Shown piece by piece: positions 33,230 through 42,900 of a stretch of DNA of 64,000 bases. The stretch is from positions 3,818,001-3,882,000 of the forward strand of contig NZ_CP063779.1 of assembly GCF_021596945.1 (NCBI RefSeq), in the 5' to 3' direction. The notes under the pieces are model-generated. The model had not been told where the DNA came from and searched no databases. It saw only the letters and a program-made list of their open reading frames with translations. Origin of the DNA: Mongoliitalea daihaiensis (GTDB lineage: Bacteria > Bacteroidota > Bacteroidia > Cytophagales > Cyclobacteriaceae). A program made the position numbers and the translations under genes. Position 1 is the first letter of the stretch. Every line of letters begins with the position of its first letter.

Positions 33230-34195
33230 CTAACTCTCCTCATTCCCAAATATTTCCTTCACTACCCATCCTTTTCCCCATTCATCCATCTCTTCTTGGG
33301 TCCAAAGTTCGGGATAAAAGATTACTTTTTGGAAACGTGGGGGAAGGTATTTTTGCCAGTTGGTACCACCCGTAGCTGCAATATCATGAGGGTCACGATG
33401 CAAGTAGCGTACCGCAGATTTATAATGTGCCAAGGGCCAAAAGACATTAGCTTTCAGGTCCAGACTACGCATCAACTCTTTTAGTTCCTCGTCCTTATCT
33501 TCACAGGATTCATATTTTTTCCATAGATTTTTAGTCCCATAAGCATCAATCAATTCCTTTAATTCCTTTCCATATTTTTTTTCAAAGGTTTTTAAGGTCA
33601 GTGTTTTTTCTCCTGTGGCCAATTCCTTAGCCCCGTGTTGCCAATACAAATTATCAAATAGTACTGCTGTCTGTCTTTCTCCTTGCAAGTCTGCTCGTTT
33701 ATCTCTGTGAAGCAATTGATGTGCCTCTGTCGCAAGGATTTCAATCACTCGATACTGGGCACTTTGGAAGCCACTGGAAGGAAGTAAAGACATTCGGAAT
33801 TTAAGAAACTGCTCTTTCTCCATACCCTTCCACATCACTGCAAAAGAGGCTATTAATTGATCAAAATACATCAGGACACGCTCCAATCTAGCTTTGAAAA
33901 AGGAAGCTTTGATTGCAGGCTCATCTGCCAACTGCTCCATTTCCCAAATGATTAATTTGAAATAAAGCTCAGTGATTTGATGGTAGATGATAAAGATTTT
34001 TTCATCCTTGAAAGAGGTCCTCGGCTGCTGCAAAGAGAGCAGCATATCCAAGTTGATATAATCCCAATAGGTCATATAATCCGCATACAGCAACCCTTCC
34101 AAATAGGAAGAGAGGTCTTGCCCGGAAGCTTTAAATTTCTCCTGAAGTTGCTCTATCTTCTCTAAAATGTGTTTTGGGGTCTCTGCTGGGTTCAT
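33230..34195 (-). CDS. kynA: Tryptophan 2,3-dioxygenase
   Basis: Heme enzyme that opens the indole ring of L-tryptophan to N-formylkynurenine, the entry to the kynurenine route. The 321-residue all-helical protein has the TDO patterns: TYWDYINLDMLLSLQ, FIIYHQITELYFKLIIWEME (substrate pocket His), PSSGFQSAQYRVIE, the likely heme-ligand His region in the C-terminal half (LAHYKSAVRYLHRDPHDIAATGGTNWQKYLPPRFQK) with the GTNW loop. It is divergent from glutaryl-CoA dehydrogenase with a 119-bp gap. No other kynurenine genes lie in the window. Confidence 0.92.
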   Translation of the reverse strand: MNPAETPKHILEKIEQLQEKFKASGQDLSSYLEGLLYADYMTYWDYINLDMLLSLQQPRTSFKDEKIFIIYHQITELYFKLIIWEMEQLADEPAIKASFFKARLERVLMYFDQLIASFAVMWKGMEKEQFLKFRMSLLPSSGFQSAQYRVIEILATEAHQLLHRDKRADLQGERQTAVLFDNLYWQHGAKELATGEKTLTLKTFEKKYGKELKELIDAYGTKNLWKKYESCEDKDEELKELMRSLDLKANVFWPLAHYKSAVRYLHRDPHDIAATGGTNWQKYLPPRFQKVIFYPELWTQEEMDEWGKGWVVKEIFGNEES

Positions 34196-34314
34196 GTGCT
34201 AAATTTTATGGGCGCTACGATAGTATTTATCAGCTCTTTGTGTTTATTTCAAGCTTTGAAAGCGTCTTTGTTGCGCAAAATTCCGTTATAATTAGCAATA
34301 AACCAAAAACTGTT

Positions 34315-35523
34315 ATGGAACAACTGACAGCAGTACACAAATCATCCAAGCAAGACACATTTGAGGGGGTAGATTTTTACCAAGTGGATGATTTACTGAC
34401 CGAAGAGCATTTGTTGATTCGTTCATCCGTCCGTGATTTTGTAAAAAGAGAAATCAGCCCATATATTGAGGATTGGGCACAGCGTGCACATTTCCCTTAT
34501 GAAATCGTAAAGAAATTCGGTGATGTGGGAGCATTTGGTCCACAAATTCCTGCCGAGTACGGAGGTGGTGGTTTGGATTACATTGCCTATGGATTGGTGA
34601 TGCAAGAAATCGAACGGGGCGACTCTGGCATGCGTTCCACTGCATCCGTTCAAGGTTCCTTGGTAATGTACCCAATTTACAAGTTTGGTTCTGAGGAACA
34701 AAAACACAAATACCTTCCAAAATTAGCTTCTGGAGAAATGCTGGGATGCTTTGGATTGACTGAGCCTGACTTTGGTTCAAATCCCTCCGGCATGGTTACC
34801 AACTTCAAAGATATGGGAGACCATTACTTGTTGAATGGCGCTAAAATGTGGATTTCCAACTCTCCTAAAGCCGATATTGCGGTGGTTTGGGCTAAGAATG
34901 AAGCAGGTAGAATCCATGGATTGATTGTAGAGCGAGGTATGGAAGGATTCTCTACACCTGAAACACACGGCAAGTGGTCTTTGAGAGCTTCTGCTACTGG
35001 TGAACTGGTCTTTGATAATGTAAAAGTTCCTAAAGAAAACTTACTTCCCAATAAAAGTGGACTCGGAGCTCCCATGATGTGCTTAGATTCTGCCCGCTTT
35101 GGAATTGCTTGGGGTGCAGTTGGTGCAGCGATGGATTGTTATGAATCCGCTCGCAAGTATGCTGCGGAACGTATTCAATTTGACAAACCCATCGGTTCTT
35201 TTCAGTTGATCCAAAAGAAATTGGCAGAAATGCTTTCAGAAATCACCAAAGCTCAATTGCTCAATTGGAAATTAGGAAAAATGATAAATGAGGGAAAAGC
35301 TACTACTGCACACATCTCCTTGGCAAAACGAAATAATGTAGCTATGGCCTTAGATATCGCTCGTGAAGCACGGCAGATACATGGTGGCATGGGTATCACT
35401 GGAGAATACCCCATGATGCGACACATGATGAATCTAGAATCTGTCATCACCTATGAAGGAACTCATGATATCCATTTGTTGATCTTGGGTCATGAGATTA
35501 CGGGTATTCCTGCTTTCAAGTAA
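34315..35523 (+). CDS. gcdH: Glutaryl-CoA dehydrogenase-type acyl-CoA dehydrogenase
   Basis: A 402-residue FAD enzyme, start at 34315 (MEQLTAVHKSSKQD); the upstream in-frame ATG at 34174 lies inside the divergent promoter region. It resembles glutaryl-CoA dehydrogenase more than other ACADs: RGDSGMRSTASVQGSLVMYPI (with the Arg that holds the glutaryl carboxylate), LGCFGLTEPDFGSNP, KMWISNSPKADIAVVWAK, and the catalytic Glu in VITYEGTHDIHLLILG. It oxidises and decarboxylates glutaryl-CoA to crotonyl-CoA, passing electrons to ETF (etfBA in this window). It faces away from tryptophan dioxygenase, fitting amino-acid catabolism of Lys/Trp type. Substrate specificity is inferred from motifs. Confidence 0.9.
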   Translation: MEQLTAVHKSSKQDTFEGVDFYQVDDLLTEEHLLIRSSVRDFVKREISPYIEDWAQRAHFPYEIVKKFGDVGAFGPQIPAEYGGGGLDYIAYGLVMQEIERGDSGMRSTASVQGSLVMYPIYKFGSEEQKHKYLPKLASGEMLGCFGLTEPDFGSNPSGMVTNFKDMGDHYLLNGAKMWISNSPKADIAVVWAKNEAGRIHGLIVERGMEGFSTPETHGKWSLRASATGELVFDNVKVPKENLLPNKSGLGAPMMCLDSARFGIAWGAVGAAMDCYESARKYAAERIQFDKPIGSFQLIQKKLAEMLSEITKAQLLNWKLGKMINEGKATTAHISLAKRNNVAMALDIAREARQIHGGMGITGEYPMMRHMMNLESVITYEGTHDIHLLILGHEITGIPAFK

Positions 35524-35555
35524 AGTCAACTTCTATCCTTATTATCGAAAAAAGT

Positions 35556-35583
35556 ACAAACCACTGGTCACCCAGTGGTTTGT
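35556..35583. terminator. Terminator between gcdH and the PorP/SprF gene
   Basis: ACAAACCACTGG pairs with CCAGTGGTTTGT around a 4-nt loop: a 12-bp perfect stem between convergent genes. Confidence 0.75.
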
Positions 35584-35587
35584 GTGT

Positions 35588-36508
35588 TTAATAGTAAAAA
35601 CAGGGTAATCCAGTGTTTGACTTGAATCGGGACATATTAAAACTCACGAAAAATGTGTGGGTACCATTAGTATACCTTCCAAGCGAGTTAGTTGGAAAAT
35701 CAAAAGCATACCCTCCTTTAATTTGTTCGGCAATTTTAAATCCTGCCAACAATCCGGCACTTGATTTATTTTCATAATTAACACCTAAAAAAACAGATTC
35801 ATAAAAATCTGCTATCACTGTAACGAGTGCGCTCATGGGTGCTCCTGTAATTTGTCGGACTAGTAAGTTTGGTCTTACTATTAAATTTCTATCAATTGAA
35901 AGATTGAAACCCGACATTAAAAATAAATTGGCATTCCTGACGCCTATCCCAGAATCAAAAGGATCAAAGCGTTCTCTTGAAAAAACACTAGGGGTTGAAA
36001 ATCCTATGTAGAAATTATCTGTAAAAATATAGGTTCCAAAGCCAATATTGGGTTGAATCAAATTAAACTGACCCTCCTGAATAATATCCTCATCTGGTTC
36101 AAAGATATTCAAATCGGAATAATCAACCCTTACATTGGTAAAGCCAAACTTTCCTCCAAAAGACATGCGGAGATTATCGCCCAAACGTAAATAATAAGCA
36201 ACGTTCCCATTGAATCCCGTTTCTTTTACTGCACCAAAGGAATCATTGAAGAAATCCATACCTATTCCAACACCATTTTCCTCCCATAACCCATGTCCAC
36301 TGAAATACTGTGTCTGAGGAGCCCCATCAAAACCAACAAACTGACTGCTATGGATTCCAATCAAACTCAATCCTCCCCCTGATCCTGCAAAAGCCGGATT
36401 GTAGAAAAGTGGATTCAAGGAAAAAACAGATAATTTAGGGTCTGTTTGAGCGAAGGAATGGTAACAAACCGATAGTAAAATAATTAAAATGGCTGATGAC
36501 TTTTTCAT
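35588..36508 (-). CDS. PorP/SprF family type IX secretion membrane protein
   Basis: A 306-residue outer-membrane beta-barrel: signal peptide ending SFAQ, then the family start TDPKLSVFSLNPLFYNPAFAGS and GLSLIGIHSSQFVGFDGAPQTQYFSGH, with a regular strand pattern to a C-terminal aromatic end. SprF of Flavobacterium johnsoniae is needed for secretion of SprB, which carries a type B sorting domain. Its ATG overlaps the stop of the preceding FISUMP gene (ATGA), and both that gene and the next one upstream encode type B tails, so a dedicated partner role is likely. The last strand ends CFYY. Confidence 0.9.
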   Translation of the reverse strand: MKKSSAILIILLSVCYHSFAQTDPKLSVFSLNPLFYNPAFAGSGGGLSLIGIHSSQFVGFDGAPQTQYFSGHGLWEENGVGIGMDFFNDSFGAVKETGFNGNVAYYLRLGDNLRMSFGGKFGFTNVRVDYSDLNIFEPDEDIIQEGQFNLIQPNIGFGTYIFTDNFYIGFSTPSVFSRERFDPFDSGIGVRNANLFLMSGFNLSIDRNLIVRPNLLVRQITGAPMSALVTVIADFYESVFLGVNYENKSSAGLLAGFKIAEQIKGGYAFDFPTNSLGRYTNGTHTFFVSFNMSRFKSNTGLPCFYY

Positions 36509-39500
36509 GGTTCTCTTCGTTGAATGTTGACTAAATAGAGGTAGCCTGTAATGCGTACTGGAAGTGTTTTGGTTGGATCTTTATAGGTAAAGACATAGAG
36601 ATAATTACCTGTAGGAAGGCCTATTTGGGATTGAGAAGTACTTGCTTGATTGGATTCCCCTGTAAACAAGACCCCCGATTGACCGTAGCCATCAGCAGCC
36701 CAAACTAGTACCCCATAGCGGTTAAATATCTCTAAGCGATTTTCAGGAAAGGATTCTATATTTTTAATCCGGAGATACTCATTTTTGGAATTTCCATCTC
36801 TTGTGACCATATTAAAAACCTCTACCTCACAAGGTCTTATAACTACTTGTACTGAGATTCGTATACTGCTCTCACAACCCCTGGAAACATTCGCTGCATA
36901 ATAGGTCTGGCCATCCTGCAATCGCTCCGTTTCACTTAAGGGCTGCCCGCCTGTTTCCATGCTGTACCAGCGGATTTGCTCTCCGCTTGCAGACAATCTG
37001 GAAATGGTCGGTGCTTCTGACTCACAAAAAATCTGTTCTGCTTCCTGTACCACAGGAGCCTGAACCTGAATAATGGAGGCCCTTATTTCCTTTCGTGCAC
37101 TCTCACAGCTACCGATGCGCTGACTTACATAATACAAGGCCCCATCCTGAATCAGCTCATTGGGATTGAGGAGTTCCGGTCCTGTGGCATTCCTGTACCA
37201 AACCAGATTGGTCCCTGTGGCTTGGAGAGCTGATACCAGGGACCCGTCACAGAACTCCTGTTGGGAAGATGCTGCCGGTAATTGTGGGCTGTTGATGCGG
37301 ACACGGACTACAAGTCTCGTCGCGCTCGTACAGGCACCAATTGTCTGTTCGGCAAAATAAGTGACGCCATCCTGCAAAGGCAGATTTCCTGCCAATGGAC
37401 TTCCTCCACTTGGGGTGGTAAACCATTGGACATCACTTCCGATTACTTGTAGATCATCTACAAATACCCCTTCGCAGAATTCCTGTTTCACATTCCCTGA
37501 TGGAGCTGTCACCGAATCAATAGTTACCTGAACAGCCACCGGTACACTCTCACAGCCATTTTGAGATTGGGTAGCATAATACGTCCTTCCATTTTCCAAC
37601 GGGCTGTTTGAATTCAGTTCAGTAGTCAAATTCTGATCCGCATACCAGCGGATATCGCTTCCTGTGGCCTGAAGATTACTTACCGTGGCAGCATTGCAGA
37701 AAGATTGGCTAGCTGATGCGGTAACCGGAGCAACGTTTATTACCCTAATCTGTACCGCTCTCCTACCCGCGCTCTCACAGCCATTAACCGTCTGCGAAGC
37801 ATAATACGTACGTCCATCTACCAAGGCTTCTGAAGCGGAAAGCGGAACATTGACTGTAGGAGAAGCAAACCATCGGATATTCTCTCCGCTGACCTGAATG
37901 GAAGCTATCGTTGCTCCCACACAGAATTGTTGGGAAGCAGTGGCAGCTGGAATGTCAATGGTACTTACAGTAACCTGAACAGCTAGCCTCTCTGCACTGA
38001 CACAGCCATTCACTGTCTGCTCGGCATAATAAACCCTGTTTTCCAACAACTCTGTACCGGAGAGGGCAGTACCTCCAGTGGCTGTTGTAAACCAGCGGAT
38101 ATTATTCCCTTGGGCCACCAATTCGGATACACGGGCTCCAGTGCAGAATCCCTGCGTAGTGGCTCCTACAGGAGTTGCGGCTACATTCACTGTAACCTGA
38201 ACAGCCAAGGAAGGTCCTTCACAGCCATTGATGGTCTGGGTACCGTAGTAGGTTCTTCCGTTTTCCAATGGACTGGTCGGGGTAAGTTGCTGGGTAAGGT
38301 TCTGGTCGGCGTACCATCGGATATTGCTTCCTGTGGCCTGTAGATTGCTTACTGTAGCTGTATTGCAGAACTCCTGGATCTGAGGGGCTGTGGCCTGGGG
38401 AGCAGCTATTATCAATACCCTCACCGCAGTCTTTTGGCTCTCACAGTCCCCCACCCTGCTCGCCACAAAATAGGTGATGTTATCTTCTGCCAAAGTCCCG
38501 GAGGGGATTTCTTCTCCCGAAGCATCAAACCATACCAAATCAGCTCCCTGAACCGTCAAAGCAGAAAGAGGTGTGCCTGCACAGACTTGCTGCGAGGCGG
38601 CAGCAGTAGGCTGCGTAAGGCTAACCAATTCTACCTGTACTCTAAAACGGGTAGGATTGACACAATCACCAGATCGATTCTCTGCAAAATAAGATCTTGA
38701 GTTCTGAAGTAGCGTTCCGGGCGGAAGTGGCGTCGGTGCCAGACTACTGGAATACCAGCGAATCTCATCCCCATCTGCAACGAGATCCTCAATAGTGGCC
38801 CCTGCGCAGAAAACCTGAGTTTCTTCACCAGATGGTGGTTCTGGATTTAAAATACGAACGGTAACCTCTAGGATTTCTGTTTCACATAAATCAGCGGTTA
38901 CCCAGTTGGTTGTAAGGTGTTCTGCTTTTCCAAAAAAAATCTCTCCATCAATAAGTTGTGTGTTTGAAGGAACAGGAATTGTTAAATCACTGTCTCTAAA
39001 CCAAGTAAATTGCCTGTAGCAGCCTATGTCATTGCCTGTCACACAGCCAAAACTATTGGGTTTTTGTACTGAAAAAAAGAGGTCTTCAATCTTGGCGGTA
39101 CCGCAAAATGCCTGTTCTTCTTGAACATAAGAAAAACTTGGCCATGCTTCACCTACCATAGCACGTACTGGTTTGCCTGAATTACCAGGTGCAGTACCAA
39201 AAAATAAATTCCCTGCTACACTGAAAAAACGAAGATAGTTATACTGCTGAACTCCATCAAGTTGGTTTCTTCTTGGAGTATTAGTCCAAAAATCAGCTAA
39301 TAAATTCCCAGGCTCTACATCCGTCCCAACAAGCCATATACCGTCTTGTGAAAGAAAACCGTTCGGACTAATGGATAATCCGGATGAATTTGTTGGTACT
39401 GGATTATTAGGAATCGGAGGGGTATATGTCTGGGGAAAATAAAAACTAGGAACTTTAACCCGTTCACCAAACGTATGATAAAAATTAAAATCTTGTTGGT

Positions 39501-39915
39501 CAAATCTATTACCAACTACTTCGAAATATAATTCAAACCAATCACAGGCGCTCGGTATAAAAGCACCTTCAGGCGCAAGACCTCTTGGATCTATTAATGC
39601 AAAAGCGTTGTACAATAAACCAAATTCATCCTCTGTGGAAGGATCATTTTTAAAGTAGCACCACGCACCAAATCGAGCATTGTTAAAGGCTGCCGGGTTA
39701 GGAATAAAAGGAATTGGATCACCATTCCTGTACCTTTTAACTTTTAAATTACTCTTAAACCAACGCTGATTTCCAATCAAAACGGTTTCATACACATTCC
39801 CATCGATATCGGTGATGGTTTCTTGGGCAAACAGTTGCCCGGATCCCAAAAGAAGCATTAGCAGGGCAATAAAACCCATCTTAAAAACTGTCCGTAAAGT
39901 GAAATTTTTATACAT
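36505..39915 (-). CDS. Secreted FISUMP/Ig-like repeat protein with gliding-type (type B) C-terminal domain, paralogue 1
   Basis: A 1136-residue exported protein: signal peptide (ALLMLLLGSGQLFAQ), a FISUMP domain (DIDGNVYETVLIGNQRWFKSNLKVKRYRNGDPI) of about 260 residues, one divergent and nine regular repeats of about 75 residues with the pattern FC...A..L.A.G..IRWY....L.....L..GRTYY..Q..NGCES, and a C-terminal gliding-motility-associated sorting domain (VEVFNMVTRDGNSKNEYLRI...RLEIFNRYGVLVW...GLPTGNYLYVFTY). It is probably exported by the type IX system and kept at or released from the surface; adhesion is the likely role. It is a close paralogue of the next gene upstream and is coupled by an ATGA overlap to the PorP/SprF gene. 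Confidence 0.88.
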   Translation of the reverse strand: MYKNFTLRTVFKMGFIALLMLLLGSGQLFAQETITDIDGNVYETVLIGNQRWFKSNLKVKRYRNGDPIPFIPNPAAFNNARFGAWCYFKNDPSTEDEFGLLYNAFALIDPRGLAPEGAFIPSACDWFELYFEVVGNRFDQQDFNFYHTFGERVKVPSFYFPQTYTPPIPNNPVPTNSSGLSISPNGFLSQDGIWLVGTDVEPGNLLADFWTNTPRRNQLDGVQQYNYLRFFSVAGNLFFGTAPGNSGKPVRAMVGEAWPSFSYVQEEQAFCGTAKIEDLFFSVQKPNSFGCVTGNDIGCYRQFTWFRDSDLTIPVPSNTQLIDGEIFFGKAEHLTTNWVTADLCETEILEVTVRILNPEPPSGEETQVFCAGATIEDLVADGDEIRWYSSSLAPTPLPPGTLLQNSRSYFAENRSGDCVNPTRFRVQVELVSLTQPTAAASQQVCAGTPLSALTVQGADLVWFDASGEEIPSGTLAEDNITYFVASRVGDCESQKTAVRVLIIAAPQATAPQIQEFCNTATVSNLQATGSNIRWYADQNLTQQLTPTSPLENGRTYYGTQTINGCEGPSLAVQVTVNVAATPVGATTQGFCTGARVSELVAQGNNIRWFTTATGGTALSGTELLENRVYYAEQTVNGCVSAERLAVQVTVSTIDIPAATASQQFCVGATIASIQVSGENIRWFASPTVNVPLSASEALVDGRTYYASQTVNGCESAGRRAVQIRVINVAPVTASASQSFCNAATVSNLQATGSDIRWYADQNLTTELNSNSPLENGRTYYATQSQNGCESVPVAVQVTIDSVTAPSGNVKQEFCEGVFVDDLQVIGSDVQWFTTPSGGSPLAGNLPLQDGVTYFAEQTIGACTSATRLVVRVRINSPQLPAASSQQEFCDGSLVSALQATGTNLVWYRNATGPELLNPNELIQDGALYYVSQRIGSCESARKEIRASIIQVQAPVVQEAEQIFCESEAPTISRLSASGEQIRWYSMETGGQPLSETERLQDGQTYYAANVSRGCESSIRISVQVVIRPCEVEVFNMVTRDGNSKNEYLRIKNIESFPENRLEIFNRYGVLVWAADGYGQSGVLFTGESNQASTSQSQIGLPTGNYLYVFTYKDPTKTLPVRITGYLYLVNIQRREP

Positions 39916-39922
39916 AATTTTT

Positions 39923-42900
39923 TTACTTTCTCATCTCATTAATCAGATACAGATATCCTGTCTTTCGCTGTGTAGTGAATTTTCCTGGAATCTCATAGGT
40001 CAGCACATACAGATAATTACCCGTTGGAAGCCCCATTTCTGTATCTCCTACTCCTGCCTGATTGGTGGCTCCATAAAAAAGATTATCCAACTGCCCATAG
40101 GCATCCGAAGCCCAAACTAGTACCCCATAGCGGTTGAATATCTCTAAGCGATTTTCAGGAAAGAATTCTATATTTTTGATTTTTAGGTAATTGTTTTTAG
40201 GATCCCTGTTGCGGGTGACCATATTGAACACCTCCACATCACACGGCTGTACAAGTACTCTTACAGGAACTCTATCCGCACTCTCACAACCCCTGGAAAC
40301 ATTCGCTGCATAATAGGTCTGTCCATCCTGCAATCGCTCCGTTTCACTTAAGGGCTGCCCGCCTGCTTCCATGCTGTACCAGCGGATTTGCTCTCCGCTT
40401 GCAGACAATCTGGAAATGGTCGGTGCTTCTGACTCACAAAAAATCTGTTCTGATTCCTGTACCACAGGAGCCTGAACCTGAATAATGGAGGCCCTGATTT
40501 CCCTTCGTGCACTCTCACAGCTGCCAATGCGCTGACTTACATAGTACAAGGCCCCATCCTGAATCGGCTCATTGAGATTGAGGAGTTCCGGTCCTGTGGC
40601 ATTCCTGTACCAAACCAGATTCGTCCCTGTGGCTTGGAGAGCCGATACCAGAGAACCATCACAGAACTCCTGTTGGGAAGATGCTGCCGGTAACTGTGGG
40701 CTGTTGATGCGGACACGGACTGCAAGCCTCGTCGCGCTCGTACAGGTACCAACTGTCTGTTCGGCAAAATAAGTGACGCCATCCTGCAAAGGCAGATTTC
40801 CCGCCAATGGACTCCCTCCACTTGGGGTCGTAAACCATTGTACATCACTTCCGCTTGCTTGTAGATCATCTACAAATACCCCTTCGCAGAATTCCTGTTC
40901 GGCATTCCCTGATGGAGCTGTCACCGAATCAATAGTTACCTGAACAGCCACCGGTACACTCTCACAGCCATTTTGAGATTGGGTAGCATAATACGTCCTT
41001 CCATTTTCCAGTGGGCTATTTGAACTTAGTTCAGTAGTCAAATTCTGATCCGCATACCAGCGGATATCGCTTCCTGTGGCCTGAAGATTACTTACCGTGG
41101 CAGCATTGCAGAAAGATTGGCTAGCTGCTGCAGTAACCGGAGCAACGTTTATTACCCGAATCTGTACCGCTCTCCTACCCGTACTTTCGCAGCCATTAAC
41201 CGTCTGCGAAGCATAATATGTCCGTCCATCTACCAAGGCTTCTGAAGCGGAAAGCGGAACATTGTCTGTAGGAGAAGCAAACCATCGGATATTCTCTCCG
41301 CTGACCTGAATGGAGGCAATCGTTGCTCCCACACAGAATTGTTGGGAAGCAGTGGCAGCTGGAGTGTCAATGGTAGATACAGTAACCTGAACAGCTAGCC
41401 TCTCTGCGCTGACACAGCCATTCACTGTCTGCTCGGCATAATAAACCCTGTTCTCCAACAATTCTGTACCTGATAGGGCACTACCTCCAGTGGCTGTTGT
41501 AAACCAGCGGATATTATTCCCTTGAGCTATCAATTCGGATATACGGGCTCCCGTGCAGAATCCCTGGGTAGTGGCTCCTGTGGGTGTTTCTACTGTACTG
41601 ATAGTAACCCGAACAGCTAAAGAAGGGCTTTCGCAGCCATTGATAGTTTGAGTACCGTAATAAGTCCTTCCGTTTTCTAAGGGACTATCAGGAGTAAGTT
41701 GGGTTGTTAGGCTCTCATCTGCGTACCAACGGATACCCGTACCAGTAGCTTCCAAATTGCTTACACGAGCGGTGTTACAAAAAGTCTGCGTAGCAGCAGC
41801 CGTGATTCTTCCTACACTTGCCAAGGAAACTGATACCTCCCGTCGTTGCCTGCTTTCACAGCCGTCGATGGTTTGCGTGGCGTAATACGTCCGTCCATCT
41901 TCCAAAGCAATGGTAGCTTCCAGCGGATTCCCACCCGATGCAACGGCATACCAGCGGATATTTTGACCTGTGGCAGTCAAATCTGCAACGCGAGCTCCTG
42001 GACAGAATTCTTGGGTAGCCGTAGCAGGAGGAGTCGCAGGTCCAGAAAAAAGTACCCGAACAGGTGTCCTGGCACTTTCACAATCGGCTACTTTACTGGC
42101 AACAAAATAGGTTATTCCGTCCATCACAGGTGTACTGGCAGGAAGCTCTCCTCCCCCAGCATCAAACCAGACCAAATCCGTACCCTGTACTGTAAGAGCT
42201 GAGAGCAACGTTCCTTCACAAACTTCTTGTGTGGCAGCGGCAGTAGGTTGGCTTGGGCTGACCAATTCCACCTGTACCTGAAAGCGGGTTGGATTCACAC
42301 AATCACCAGAGCGGTTTTCGGCAAAATAGCTGCGATTATTTTGAAGGACTGTTCCAGGGTCGAGAGGTGTCGTTGAAGTCATTGTTTGGTACCAGCGGAT
42401 TTCATCTCCAGTTGCTTGGAGGTCTGCCACCGTAGCCCCAGCACAGAATACCTGGTTTTCTTCTCCTACAGGAGGATCTGGATCTAAAATACGGACTGTG
42501 ACTTCGAGGATTTCTTCCTGGCATAATCCTGTTAGAGGAAAAGAATTCAAAAAAAGATGATCCGCTCTTCCAAAAAGGATTTCCCCGTCATTTAATTCTT
42601 CATTCAGATTGACCGGAATGGTTAGGTCAATGTCCCTGTACCAAAAATTCGATTTGTAACAGTTTAAAGTCAGATTTCCAGGTCCTGCACAGCCAAAACT
42701 ATTGGGTTTTGTTGCAGAAAACTGCAATTCGTTGGCAGTAGTCTTTCCACAAAACACCTGTTCTTCCTGCCTGATCAATGTCTTTGGTAATTCTTCCCCG
42801 ACAAGTAATCGAATTGATAAACCATAGTTTACAGTATATCCTGAAACTGGTCGCCACCATTTCCATTCACTTACAAAGGTTGAAACCCAATATGCCGGGA

